In this document: positions 55,770 to 64,000 of the stretch, piece by piece
Numbering within the stretch: the stretch's first letter is position 1
Layout: each line of letters opens with the position of its first letter
NCBI RefSeq assembly: GCF_009734385.1
Contig: NZ_CP046452.1
Coordinates: 1,426,001-1,490,000 of the forward strand
Length of the DNA stretch: 64,000 bases
DNA from: Corynebacterium kalinowskii
GTDB taxonomy: Bacteria; Actinomycetota; Actinomycetes; Mycobacteriales; Mycobacteriaceae
Reading direction: 5' to 3'
Notes under the pieces: model-generated
Database searches by the model: none
What the model saw: the letters and a program-made list of their open reading frames with translations, nothing else
What the model was told of the DNA's origin: nothing
Made by a program: the position numbers and the translations under genes

Positions 55770-57235
55770 CTTGTTGAATTTGGGGAAGCAGACTGTCGAT
55801 CGCCAGCGTTTTCGATAGTCTGCTTTACCAAATCCGACACATCCCAGACTGCCTCGAGCGCATCGGCAATCAAATCCAATTGACGAAGGCGCTCCTGCTG
55901 AAAACTAGTGTCCTCGCTGACCACGAAACCCTTCTTCCCAGTAGCTAGGGCCACCCAACGCAAAAAGTCTCTACGGAAGGTGTCGTTCTCCAGCTGGCCG
56001 TGCCGATGAGTTCCCCGGAACACACCACGCTGAGCGCCTTCGGAACCGATCCACGGATCTTCTGCAGTTCGCGTGACCTGCCCGTGGTGGACCTCATAAG
56101 CACCATCGGGGTGTCGAAGGAGTGTCTTGGTCGGGAAGAAAGTGATGTCGGAGTCGAAGATTCCGAGTCCTTCTTCAGTGGAGTGGCCTTCCACGGGGTC
56201 GTCGATAAGCGTACACATCATCTGGAACCCGCCGCAGATCCCGAGGGTGGGCTGGGTCCGCTGCTGGAGGACAGTCGCGATGCCGGAATCGCGAAGCCAG
56301 GCTAGATCAGACAGGGTTGCCTTTGAACCTGGTAGGACGACGAGGTCGGCGTCTGCGATGAAATCCGGGTCGGTGGACCAGGTGACGCTTACGCCTGGTT
56401 CGCAGGCGAGTGCTTCCACATCCGTGGCGTTTGAGATGCGCGGCAAGCGGATGGCTGCGACCCGGAGGCGCTGGGTACCAAGTGCGTTGGTGGCAGGCCC
56501 GATGCTGGTACCGACCGCGGATTGCAAGGAGTCTTCGGCATCGATCCACAGCCCATTGATGAACGGCAGGACGGCGACGGTCGGAACTCCAGTGAGCTGC
56601 TGCAATTGCAGCAGGCCAGGGTCGAGGATGGACTGATCGCCACGGAATTTGTTGATCACGAACCCCTTGATTCGCGCCCTGTCTTCCGGCGCGGAGATGA
56701 AATAGGTGCCGTAGAGGTGGGCCAGCACTCCCCCGCGATCGATGTCGCCCACCACGTAGACGGGGAGATCGCAAGCTTCGGCTAGGCCAAAGTTGGCCAC
56801 GTCGGTCTCGCGTAAGTTGATTTCTGCCGGGGAGCCGGCTCCCTCGCAAATGACAATGTCAAAACGAGACTCGAGGTCACGCAGGCATTGCGCTGATACT
56901 TCGCGAAGCTCGGAGCGGTGTTCAATGTAGTTGCGAGCGCTGACAGAACCGACAGCTTGTCCACGCACGACGAGCTGACTCGTGCGATCCGAACCCGGCT
57001 TGAGCAGGACCGGATTGAAGTCCACACTGGGCTCAAGGCCACAAGCAAGTGCTTGCAGCGCTTGAGCTCGTCCGATCTCACCACCGTCAGGGCACACCGC
57101 CGAGTTGTTCGACATATTCTGAGCCTTGAAGGGCGCAACCTTGAGGCCACGCCGGGCCAGTGCGCGACAAAGCCCGGCAACCACGACCGACTTGCCGGCG
57201 TCCGAAGTAGTACCGGCGATGAGGACGGCTGACAT
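55766..57235 (-). CDS. cobQ: Cobyric acid synthase
   Basis: Glutamine-dependent amidation of adenosyl-cobyrinic acid a,c-diamide to cobyric acid. It is 489 aa: an N-terminal dethiobiotin-synthetase-like ATPase ([21 protein letters not shown]) and a C-terminal class I glutaminase with Cys in [10 protein letters not shown] and His in HRHGQLEN. The ATG abuts the map stop. The last 25 residues are encoded by palindrome copy 3 ([20 protein letters not shown]...). Confidence 0.93.
   Translation of the reverse strand: MSAVLIAGTTSDAGKSVVVAGLCRALARRGLKVAPFKAQNMSNNSAVCPDGGEIGRAQALQALACGLEPSVDFNPVLLKPGSDRTSQLVVRGQAVGSVSARNYIEHRSELREVSAQCLRDLESRFDIVICEGAGSPAEINLRETDVANFGLAEACDLPVYVVGDIDRGGVLAHLYGTYFISAPEDRARIKGFVINKFRGDQSILDPGLLQLQQLTGVPTVAVLPFINGLWIDAEDSLQSAVGTSIGPATNALGTQRLRVAAIRLPRISNATDVEALACEPGVSVTWSTDPDFIADADLVVLPGSKATLSDLAWLRDSGIATVLQQRTQPTLGICGGFQMMCTLIDDPVEGHSTEEGLGIFDSDITFFPTKTLLRHPDGAYEVHHGQVTRTAEDPWIGSEGAQRGVFRGTHRHGQLENDTFRRDFLRWVALATGKKGFVVSEDTSFQQERLRQLDLIADALEAVWDVSDLVKQTIENAGDRQSASPNSTS
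55777..55837. repeat. Dispersed palindrome, copy 3
   Basis: GAATTTGGGGAAGCAGACT mirrors AGTCTGCTTTACCAAATCC (two mismatches). It makes up the last codons of cobQ and lies immediately beyond the mtr stop. Confidence 0.75.
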
Positions 57236-58108
57236 TTAGATGTTTTCGTCAGGCAGCGTCAAGATCTCATTTCCGTCGTCGGTAATGACGATCGTGTGCT
57301 CAAATTGAGCAGTGAACTTGCCGTCTCGGTTCTGGACGGTCCAATCGTCGTCCCAAATGTCGTATTCTAGGCCGCCGAGGTTGATCATCGGCTCGATGGT
57401 GAGCGTCATTCCTGGCTCCAGCACATCGGTATAGGCGGTGGAATCGTAGTGCAGCACCACGAGACCATTGTGGAAGGTCGGTCCCACACCGTGTCCGGTG
57501 AAATCGCGGACCACGTTGTAGCCAAAGCGCTTGGCGTAAGACTCGATCACACGGCCAATGACATTGATTTCACGCCCCGGCTTGGCGGCCTTGATGCCGC
57601 GCATGGTGGCTTCTTTGGTGCGCTCCACTAGCAGGCGGTGTTCTTCCGAAACATTTCCGGCGAGGAAGGTGGCGTTGGTGTCGCCGTGGACACCATTTTT
57701 GAAGGCAGTGACATCAATGTTCACGATGTCGCCATCTTCGATCACCGTGGAATCCGGGATCCCGTGGCAGACGATCTCATTGAGGGAGATGCAGCAAGAC
57801 TTGGTGTAGCCGCGGTAGCCGAGCGTAGATGGGTAAGCACCATGGTCGCACATGTACTCATGCGCAATCGCGTCAATGGAATCGGTAGTCACACCGGGCT
57901 GCACTGCACGGCCGGCAAGGACCAAGGCGTTGGCGGCGATACGGGAAGCTTCGCGCATCGCCTCGATGACCTCTGGGGTTTGAATGAGCGGTTCGCCGAT
58001 GGCTTCTTGGACGCTGTCTTTCCACGCATACTCGGGACGGGCGATGCTGCTTGGCACGCTCCGAATCGGGGTGGGATTTCCTGGGACGAGTTTGGCGCTT
58101 CTAGTCAT
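57236..58108 (-). CDS. map: Type I methionine aminopeptidase
   Basis: Removes the initiator methionine from nascent proteins. It is 290 aa, longer than E. coli Map because of an N-terminal extension of about 45 residues with PxxP ([20 protein letters not shown]), seen in actinobacterial MapA. The metal ligands are in [32 protein letters not shown] and QFEHT. ATG 58108 follows the -10 TAACAT by 7 nt. cobQ starts right after its stop. Confidence 0.94.
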   Translation of the reverse strand: MTRSAKLVPGNPTPIRSVPSSIARPEYAWKDSVQEAIGEPLIQTPEVIEAMREASRIAANALVLAGRAVQPGVTTDSIDAIAHEYMCDHGAYPSTLGYRGYTKSCCISLNEIVCHGIPDSTVIEDGDIVNIDVTAFKNGVHGDTNATFLAGNVSEEHRLLVERTKEATMRGIKAAKPGREINVIGRVIESYAKRFGYNVVRDFTGHGVGPTFHNGLVVLHYDSTAYTDVLEPGMTLTIEPMINLGGLEYDIWDDDWTVQNRDGKFTAQFEHTIVITDDGNEILTLPDENI

Positions 58109-58115
58109 GTCCCTT

Positions 58116-58121
58116 ATGTTA
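58116..58121 (-). promoter_or_regulatory. -10 box of map, probable leaderless start
   Basis: TAACAT on the minus strand, 7 nt before ATG 58108. Confidence 0.45.
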
Positions 58122-58179
58122 ACGCGCTCGCTGCTCCCCACCTATTGCCAACCTATTAAACCGCGCATCTAATGGAGGT

Positions 58180-59070
58180 ATGCGCTCTATACTTAGCTCC
58201 CCAGACCAACCTCAGTCATTTGAACAACAGTCGACCCTCACTAAAGTTCTTCGGAACCCGTTCTTTCGACTGCTTGCGTTTTTCCTGCTGTCTGGTGTCG
58301 TGGGAATGCCGATCGCACTAGCATCCGGCGGGCTCTCGGACACTGCGCAGACTGCTGTGGTGTCCATCCTGACTGCGTTGATCACGTACTGGTTAGTGGC
58401 TTGGCTGTGCGAAGGTCGTCGTGTGCCCTTTGAGCTGGCTCCCCTACGCAGCTGGCAGCTCCTTGCGGGCCTGATCGTAGGTGGCGCGTTGTTCTTGATC
58501 TGCGTAGGCACCACGGTTCCCTTTGCCGAGGTGCACCTAACTCGGACCGAAAGTATCGACTGGTCACTCTGGCGCGATCGGCTCATCAGCAGCGTGATCA
58601 CCGCCGGAATAGCCGAGGAGATAATCACGCGCGGCGTTATCTACCGGTTTTTGGAATCGGTGCTGGGCACATGGCTCGCCGTTGTAATCTCAGGCGCGGT
58701 GTTCGGCGCATTGCACTTAGGAAATGAGAACGCGACTGCCTGGTCCGCTGTGGCCATCGCACTCACCGCTGGCGTGTTCTTCGGGCTCTTGTACGCGCTC
58801 ACCCGCTCGCTGTGGTTGGTGATTGGCGTACATGCTGCCTGGAACGCCATGCAGGGAGTAATCCTGGGAATGCCGGTGTCTGGCAACACCACAGTAGGCA
58901 TATGGACCACATCTCTGGCAGGCCACGAAGCGGTCACCGGTGGCGCGTTCGGCATCGAAGCTTCCGTACTGACCGTCTTAGTGTTTGCCGTGGTCACCGC
59001 CGTGTTGGTATGGCAGGTTCACCGCACAAACATGGCATTCGGACCGAAGTGGCTGGTGAAAGAGCGTTAA
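58180..59070 (+). CDS. CPBP family intramembrane metalloprotease
   Basis: Multi-pass membrane protein of 296 aa of the CAAX/CPBP (Abi) family. The three active-site motifs are present: AEEIITRGVIYR (EExxxR), FGALHLGNEN (FxxxH) and HAAWNAMQG (HxxxN/B). About eight helices. Substrate unknown. The ATG follows GGAGGT closely (2 nt), and no alternative is better. It overlaps the end of convergent pbp2b-like gene by 4 nt. Confidence 0.82.
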   Translation: MRSILSSPDQPQSFEQQSTLTKVLRNPFFRLLAFFLLSGVVGMPIALASGGLSDTAQTAVVSILTALITYWLVAWLCEGRRVPFELAPLRSWQLLAGLIVGGALFLICVGTTVPFAEVHLTRTESIDWSLWRDRLISSVITAGIAEEIITRGVIYRFLESVLGTWLAVVISGAVFGALHLGNENATAWSAVAIALTAGVFFGLLYALTRSLWLVIGVHAAWNAMQGVILGMPVSGNTTVGIWTTSLAGHEAVTGGAFGIEASVLTVLVFAVVTAVLVWQVHRTNMAFGPKWLVKER

Positions 59071-60881
59071 GGTTTCGCTGGCTCGTCAATCTTTTTGAAA
59101 AAGTGATCGGTCACTGCAACGGAGGTCTCCGAGCCACCGCCGCCGACGATCAGCGTGGCAAAGGCGATGTCGTCGCTGCGGTAACCGGCGAACCACGCGT
59201 GGGAGCCACCACTAAATTCTGCTTCACCGGTCTTGGCGTAGATTTCACCGCCGGTTTGGCTCATGCCACGAGCGGTACCGGAGGTCACCACCGAACGCAT
59301 CATGCCACGCAAATTTTCGACGACCATTGGATCCGGAGCCGGGACATCTTCACTGACCTCGGTGCGGTGTCCCGAGATGAGATTGGGCACTGGTGTCTTT
59401 CCGGCAGCCGCGGTGGCGGCCACGAGCGCCATGCCAAAGGGGCTCGCCAGGTCAAGGCCCTGGCCATATCCTTCGTCCACGCGCTGCATAAACTCGTCGC
59501 CATGGGGCACTGATCCGGTAATCGTGTCGAGGCCGGGAATGTTGTAATCGATACCAAGTCCAAAGCTTTTGGCCATGTTCTGCAATTCCCCAGGTGCTAG
59601 GCGGGAGGACATGTCGGCGAAGGTGGTGTTGCACGACTGGGCAAACGCATCGTCAAGTGAGGTATTGCCACGGGAGAATGTGTTGTAGTTGGTGACGATG
59701 CGGGGTCCCACTTCCATGGTGCCCGGGCATGGGACGGTAGAACCCGGGGTGACACCTTGATGAGCCATGCCAGCGGAGGCGGTAATCATTTTGAATGTCG
59801 AACCCGGTGGGTACATGCCCATGAGAGCTGGGTCGCCGTCTTTGTCTGCTTCTCGAGTTTGTGCCACGGCCAAGATTTCACCGGTGGACGGACGCACTGC
59901 CACCAGCATCGTCTTTTTATCTTTGCGCAGGTCCACTGCTTCCTGCGCTGCCTGCTGCATTTTATGGTCGAGGCTGACGCGCACGGCCGGCGCCAACTGT
60001 GGTTCGTGCCGTTCCAGAGACTCGATCGCGGTGCCGTTCTGGTTGACTACGGCAATTTGCCAGCCATTGGCTCCCTCGAGCTCATCAGCGACGATTTTCT
60101 CCACCCGAGACATGATTTCCGGGGCGAAGGTCGGGTCAGTGCGGACCATTGCTGCTTCCTCATTGATCACGACACCCGGAACTCCACGCAACTCATCGGC
60201 GATTGCTCGCCCCTCGGGGCCGCCCACGACAGCCACGGAGTAGTTGCCTTGATGATCCGCCAATTTTCGGGCCAAATCAGCTGAGTTCAGCTCCGGAATC
60301 GAGCTCTGTCCTTTGTTAGCGTTCACCACGGTCGCCACACGAGCCGCGGTACCGGTGAGGTTTTCTCCACTGCTGGTATTGACGAGGATGCGGTACACGC
60401 TACCTGGTTGCAGTACGTCCGCTCCGTCGGCGCTGACCACCCGTGATTTTTTGGCTTCAATAGGCCGCAGCTCGAGGTGTTGGTTGTTTCCCAGCGTCGG
60501 GTGAATGATCGTGGGCAGGAATCGCACTTTCCACTCGTTCTTGACCTTCGTGAGCGTCACCGTGGAGTCATAGGCGAAGGCGCGCTCCCGTGGCAGCTTC
60601 CAATCGAGGTGCACGTTGGCGGTAGCGAGGGTGTCTTGATTGGTAACGGACGTAACTGCGGCGTCGACCCCTTCCGCCTGCATGCCAGAGATAGTGCGGC
60701 CAATAAGGTCCTTTGCCAAGTCCGGATTGTCGGTGAGCGACGCTGCCTTATCGACGTCCCCTTGCTCAATCGCCTCGACGAACTCCGTCACCGTCGGGTC
60801 TGCAAAGTCCGGCTTCGGAGTGCACGACGAAGCGACGGTAGCCAAGATAGTGACAGCTGCGACGACGGGGAGGGCTCTCAT
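59067..60881 (-). CDS. Class B penicillin-binding protein, lipoprotein type
   Basis: Transpeptidase of peptidoglycan synthesis, 604 aa. The N-terminus is a signal ending in lipobox VASSC, with Cys20, so it is a lipoprotein rather than transmembrane. An NTF2-like MecA-N domain (residues about 30-130) precedes the dimerisation region. The transpeptidase motifs are PPGSTFKM (SxxK), QSCNTTF (SxN) and YAKTGEAE (KTG). It resembles the C. glutamicum PBP2b type. ATG 60881 follows the -10 TAAAGT by 8 nt. Confidence 0.88.
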   Translation of the reverse strand: MRALPVVAAVTILATVASSCTPKPDFADPTVTEFVEAIEQGDVDKAASLTDNPDLAKDLIGRTISGMQAEGVDAAVTSVTNQDTLATANVHLDWKLPRERAFAYDSTVTLTKVKNEWKVRFLPTIIHPTLGNNQHLELRPIEAKKSRVVSADGADVLQPGSVYRILVNTSSGENLTGTAARVATVVNANKGQSSIPELNSADLARKLADHQGNYSVAVVGGPEGRAIADELRGVPGVVINEEAAMVRTDPTFAPEIMSRVEKIVADELEGANGWQIAVVNQNGTAIESLERHEPQLAPAVRVSLDHKMQQAAQEAVDLRKDKKTMLVAVRPSTGEILAVAQTREADKDGDPALMGMYPPGSTFKMITASAGMAHQGVTPGSTVPCPGTMEVGPRIVTNYNTFSRGNTSLDDAFAQSCNTTFADMSSRLAPGELQNMAKSFGLGIDYNIPGLDTITGSVPHGDEFMQRVDEGYGQGLDLASPFGMALVAATAAAGKTPVPNLISGHRTEVSEDVPAPDPMVVENLRGMMRSVVTSGTARGMSQTGGEIYAKTGEAEFSGGSHAWFAGYRSDDIAFATLIVGGGGSETSVAVTDHFFKKIDEPAKP

Positions 60882-60889
60882 GAAAACCA

Positions 60890-60895
60890 ACTTTA
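60890..60895 (-). promoter_or_regulatory. -10 box of the PBP gene, probable leaderless start
   Basis: TAAAGT on the minus strand, 8 nt before ATG 60881. Confidence 0.45.
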
Positions 60896-60954
60896 ACAGG
60901 CGCTTTCCTGGATTCTGGGGAGGCGCGTTCGTAGCTACTTCTTCGACCCAGGAA

Positions 60955-60997
60955 AAGATTCAGCCGCACGATAGAAGTTATCGTGCGGCTGAATCTT
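60955..60997 (-). terminator. Rho-independent terminator of ispG
   Basis: AAGATTCAGCCGCACGATA and TATCGTGCGGCTGAATCTT form a perfect 19-bp stem around GAAGT. On the minus strand a TTTTCC tail follows. It separates ispG from the PBP gene on the same strand. Confidence 0.88.
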
Positions 60998-61004
60998 GTT
61001 GCAG

Positions 61005-62165
61005 TTACTTGGTAATAGACACCGTTGGAGCACCAGTGATCGTGGTATCTTCCATGGTCTCAGCGATCTTCATAGCTTCCTCGATCAAGGTCTGCACGAT
61101 CTCTGATTCCGGGACGGTCTTGATTACTTCGCCCTTAACAAAGATCTGGCCCTTGCCATTGCCGGATGCGACGCCAAGATCCGCATCGCGCGCCTCGCCT
61201 GGGCCGTTCACAACGCAGCCCATGACGGCTACGCGAAGGGGGATCTCCATACCCTCCAGGCCTGCGGAGACTTCTTCGGCCAGCTTGTACACATCCACCT
61301 GGGCGCGACCACAAGATGGGCACGAGACAATCTCCAACTTGCGTGGGCGCAGGTTCAGGGACTGCAGGATCTGATCGCCGACCTTGATTTCTTCTACTGG
61401 GTCAGCGGACAGGGAGACGCGGATGGTGTCGCCGATACCCTCTGCCAGCAGTGCGCCAAAAGCTACCGAGGACTTGATGGTGCCCTGGAATGCAGGGCCG
61501 GCCTCGGTCACGCCAAGGTGTAGCGGGTAGTCGGACTTTGCTGCCAGCTGGCGGTAGGCCTCCACCATGACCACTGGGTCATTGTGCTTCACGGAAATGG
61601 CGATGTCGCCATAACCGTGATCTTCAAACAGGCCAGCTTCCCACAGTGCGGACTCCACCAGGGCTTCTGGCGTGGCCTTGCCGTACTTTTCCATGATGCG
61701 AGCGTCCAGAGAACCAGCGTTGACGCCAATGCGGATCGGAATACCTGCGTCGCCAGCAGCCTTGGCTACTTCCTTGACACGACCGTCGAACTCCTTGATG
61801 TTGCCTGGGTTTACTCGAACTGCCGCGCAACCGGCATCGATGGCGGCAAAGATGTACTTCGGCTGGAAGTGAATATCCGCAATCACTGGGATTGGAGACT
61901 TCTTGGCGATGATCGGTAGCGCCTCAGCGTCCACCGTCTTTGGGCAGGCGACACGAACAATGTCGCAGCCAGTGGCGGTCAGCTGCGCGATCTGCTGGAG
62001 CGTCGCGTTGATATCGTGCGTCTTGGTGGTGGTCATTGACTGCACCGAAATCGGGTGATCGGAACCGACACCTACCTTGCCGACCATGAGCTGGCGCGTC
62101 TTACGACGAGGCGCGAGGGTTGGCAGTGGCGCATCCGGAATTCCGAGGCCGATGGGGTTAGACAC
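61005..62165 (-). CDS. ispG: 4-hydroxy-3-methylbut-2-enyl-diphosphate synthase (flavodoxin/ferredoxin)
   Basis: Sixth enzyme of the MEP isoprenoid pathway, [4Fe-4S] protein. It is 386 aa, with a TIM-barrel start [22 protein letters not shown] and the cluster cysteines in [19 protein letters not shown] and [21 protein letters not shown] start has AAAGGAG 8 nt upstream. It is downstream of rseP and dxr on the same strand, the classic dxr-rseP-ispG order. Confidence 0.95.
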   Translation of the reverse strand: MSNPIGLGIPDAPLPTLAPRRKTRQLMVGKVGVGSDHPISVQSMTTTKTHDINATLQQIAQLTATGCDIVRVACPKTVDAEALPIIAKKSPIPVIADIHFQPKYIFAAIDAGCAAVRVNPGNIKEFDGRVKEVAKAAGDAGIPIRIGVNAGSLDARIMEKYGKATPEALVESALWEAGLFEDHGYGDIAISVKHNDPVVMVEAYRQLAAKSDYPLHLGVTEAGPAFQGTIKSSVAFGALLAEGIGDTIRVSLSADPVEEIKVGDQILQSLNLRPRKLEIVSCPSCGRAQVDVYKLAEEVSAGLEGMEIPLRVAVMGCVVNGPGEARDADLGVASGNGKGQIFVKGEVIKTVPESEIVQTLIEEAMKIAETMEDTTITGAPTVSITK

Positions 62166-62186
62166 AGTGCGTGCTCCTTTGAATTA

Positions 62187-62205
62187 ACCACTAGAAATCA
62201 GTGGT
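62187..62205. terminator. Small inverted repeat between rseP and ispG
   Basis: ACCACT-AGAAATC-AGTGGT, a perfect 6-bp stem without a T-tract. It may weakly attenuate read-through from rseP into ispG. Confidence 0.25.
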
Positions 62206-62284
62206 AGCCATTCTAGCACCGGCCCGAGCCAGCCTGGGATGTCAGCAAGTTCCAGACAACCCAGGTGCGACAGCTAATGCCCGG

Positions 62285-63466
62285 TTAGAACAACCTAATG
62301 GGATTGACGATGTCCGCAACGATCACGATGGCACCAAAGACCAACAGCACAGCCGTCATCGCAATAGTCAGTGGCATGAGCTTGGTGTAGTCCGCAGGCC
62401 CGGCAGGAGCCAACCCGCGGAGGCCACGTCCCCAATCGCGTAGCTTCTCCCAGAGCACCACCGCAATGTGTCCGCCATCAAGTGGAGGCAGCGGTATGAG
62501 GTTGAACAAAGCCAGGAAGAAATTCAGGCTGGCCAACATGAGCAGGAACGTCGCCCACTGCTCGCGCTCTGCAACTTCACCACCGATTCGGGAAGCGCCG
62601 ACGACGCTCATTGGAGAGGACTCTGAGCGCTCGGCTCCGAAGATGGAAGCAACAACTCCAGGCACCTGCGCTGGGATAGCGGCAACGCCCTGGACCGTTG
62701 CAGAGAGCATTTGGCCAGTGAAGGAGAAGGTCGCGGGGACAGCGTCGATAAGCCCATACTGCTTGATGGCATCCTTAGGCTTTTGATTGACCACGCCGAT
62801 CGCGCCGACTGTTGCGATGCCACCGTCCTCGGTTGGGCGCTCAACCGCAGGGACATCCACTTGCACATCTTGGCGGACACCGTCGCGCTCGACCTGCAGG
62901 GTGACGGTCTCCCCCGGCTTGCCCATGATCAGTTCGCGCATGTCCATGAACGTCGGAACGTCCTGGCCATTTACCTGCAGAATACGGTCGCCAGGCTTGA
63001 TGCCAGCTGCAGCTGCTGGCCCCGCATCAGTGCAATCTGGGGTGACGCACGTAGTTTCCGCAACGGTGGCAGTGAAGTCGGCCTTCGGATTGGGAAGTCC
63101 AGAGCCAACCGCCACGATGTACAGCACGATCAGGCCAATGAGCAGGTTCATGGTAACGCCGCCAAGGAGCGTCGCTACGCGAGCCCACCAGGGCTTATCC
63201 ACCATGGCGTAGGGCTTTTCCTCTGGGGCGACTTCATCAATCGCCGTCATTCCTGCGATGTCGCAGAACCCGCCCAAGGGCACGGCCTTGAGGCCGTAGA
63301 CGGTGTGGCCACGGGTGAATTGAAACACCGTCGGGCCGAATCCAATGAAGAAGCGGCGCACGCGCATGTCACAAGCTCGCGCCACGCTGTAGTGGCCCCA
63401 TTCGTGCAGCCCAATGGTCAGGGCGATACCCAGCGCGAAAAGTGCGACACCCGCGAAATAGCCCAC
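62285..63466 (-). CDS. rseP: RIP metalloprotease (site-2 protease) RseP
   Basis: Intramembrane zinc protease of the S2P/RseP (Rip1-type) family, which cleaves anti-sigma factors and other membrane proteins. It is 393 aa, with active site GLHEWGHYSVA (HExxH) in the first helix, PDZ domain at about 150-240 (AAGIKPGDRILQVNGQDVP) and the third zinc ligand in NLIPLPPLDGGHI. GTG 63466 is chosen because GGGGAG stands 9 nt upstream; the open frame continues only into the dxr end. The gap to dxr is 19 nt. Confidence 0.92.
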   Translation of the reverse strand: MGYFAGVALFALGIALTIGLHEWGHYSVARACDMRVRRFFIGFGPTVFQFTRGHTVYGLKAVPLGGFCDIAGMTAIDEVAPEEKPYAMVDKPWWARVATLLGGVTMNLLIGLIVLYIVAVGSGLPNPKADFTATVAETTCVTPDCTDAGPAAAAGIKPGDRILQVNGQDVPTFMDMRELIMGKPGETVTLQVERDGVRQDVQVDVPAVERPTEDGGIATVGAIGVVNQKPKDAIKQYGLIDAVPATFSFTGQMLSATVQGVAAIPAQVPGVVASIFGAERSESSPMSVVGASRIGGEVAEREQWATFLLMLASLNFFLALFNLIPLPPLDGGHIAVVLWEKLRDWGRGLRGLAPAGPADYTKLMPLTIAMTAVLLVFGAIVIVADIVNPIRLF

Positions 63467-63485
63467 TGCTTTAGTCTCCCCAGCT

Positions 63486-64000
63486 TTAGGATTCGATCCG
63501 GTCCACGATTTCGTTAGCCCGGCGACGCGCCTCAGTTTCCACAGCGATGACATCGTCGACGTTCGACGGTACACCGGCGAACTCGGATGCAGAACTCAGC
63601 ACTTCAGCCACCGTATCCACAATCTGCGGGAACTTAATCCGTCCTTGCAAGAAGGCCTCGGCAGCTTCCTCGTTAGCGGCGTTGTACACCGCAGGCGTGG
63701 TGCCAGCAGCGGTGGCTGCATCGCGAGCCAGTTGAACCGCAGGAAACGCGATATCGTCCACCGGCTCGAAGGTCCAGTCGTGGGCACCTGTGAAGTCAAG
63801 CGCAGGCTGTGCCCCAGCTACGCGGTGTGGCCAGTCGAGCGCCATGGAGATCGGCAGCTTCATTGACGGTGGCGATGCCTGAGCGATCGTCGCGCCGTCA
63901 TGGAAGGTGATCATCGAGTGAATGATGGACTGCGGGTGCACCGTGACATCGATCAGCTCCGGATCAACCCCGAACAGCAGGCTGGCCTCAATAAGCTCCA
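63486..64000 (-). CDS. dxr: 1-deoxy-D-xylulose 5-phosphate reductoisomerase, C-terminal part
   Basis: Second enzyme of the MEP pathway, converting DXP to MEP with NADPH and a divalent metal. Only about 170 C-terminal codons are in the window; the gene continues past base 64000. Recognisable is [23 protein letters not shown] and [32 protein letters not shown]. It is upstream of rseP and ispG in the usual order. Confidence 0.93.
   Translation of the reverse strand, partial: ELIEASLLFGVDPELIDVTVHPQSIIHSMITFHDGATIAQASPPSMKLPISMALDWPHRVAGAQPALDFTGAHDWTFEPVDDIAFPAVQLARDAATAAGTTPAVYNAANEEAAEAFLQGRIKFPQIVDTVAEVLSSASEFAGVPSNVDDVIAVETEARRRANEIVDRIES

Overview
The window is a stretch of chromosome from a Corynebacterium species (Actinomycetota). 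The evidence is the gene content and order: miaB-gluABCD-recX-recA, bioYMN, pspA-clgR-pncC-pgsA, terC-ftsK-rnj-dapA-thyX-dapB, pnp-rpsO-ribF-truB, the rimP-nusA-infB block, proS, a cobalamin block, mqo, mycothione reductase (mycothiol is actinobacterial) and dxr-rseP-ispG. This order resembles the C. glutamicum chromosome and, around proS-cob-mqo, that of M. tuberculosis. The species cannot be fixed from the sequence. No rRNA, tRNA, insertion sequence, prophage or CRISPR array was seen.

Layout. 1-6.5 kb: truncated miaB, the glutamate ABC importer gluABCD, then convergent recA-recX with a LexA-like box. 6.5-11.4 kb: a DUF3046 gene, the biotin ECF importer bioYMN with a BioQ-like operator, and a convergent stress/envelope cluster pgsA-pncC-clgR-pspA. 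11.4-21 kb, all leftward except one YciI-like gene: terC behind a yybP-ykoY (Mn2+) riboswitch, ftsK, a TIGR03085-like gene, rnj-dapA, thyX, dapB. 21-28 kb: an exported metallophosphoesterase with unusual active-site motifs, pnp, rpsO, and divergent ribF/truB. 28-37.5 kb: a long leftward unit rimP-nusA-ylxR-infB-rbfA-DHH phosphoesterase-MATE-phosphoesterase-phosphopantetheinyl transferase. 37.5-45.8 kb: lipoprotein, proS, yaaA, an AT-rich island with two small genes, a Tat-exported deacetylase, an MMPL transporter, and two paralogous membrane proteins. 45.8-57.2 kb: cobO-cobB-cobA, a VOC protein, mqo with a split Mg-chelatase-like ATPase/VWA pair, an alpha/beta hydrolase, mtr and cobQ. 57.2-64 kb: map, a CPBP protease, a lipoprotein class B PBP, ispG, rseP and truncated dxr.

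The genes are mostly housekeeping: lysine and cell-wall precursors (dapA, dapB), isoprenoids (dxr, ispG), RNA decay (rnj, pnp), translation (rimP, nusA, infB, rbfA, rpsO, truB, proS, map), and uptake of glutamate and biotin.

The main regulatory observations are as follows. About fourteen genes have a TANNNT -10 hexamer only 6-8 nt before the start codon and no Shine-Dalgarno (SD) sequence, which suggests leaderless transcripts. The terC leader can fold so that the riboswitch P1 strand masks the SD. A palindrome built on AATTTGG(T/G)(T/A)AAGCA occurs three times at 3' gene ends. A 49-nt hairpin unit is tandemly duplicated upstream of pnp. The least explained content is the two-small-gene island at 41.5-42.3 kb, the paralogous membrane protein pair, and the +1-frame ATPase/VWA overlap.
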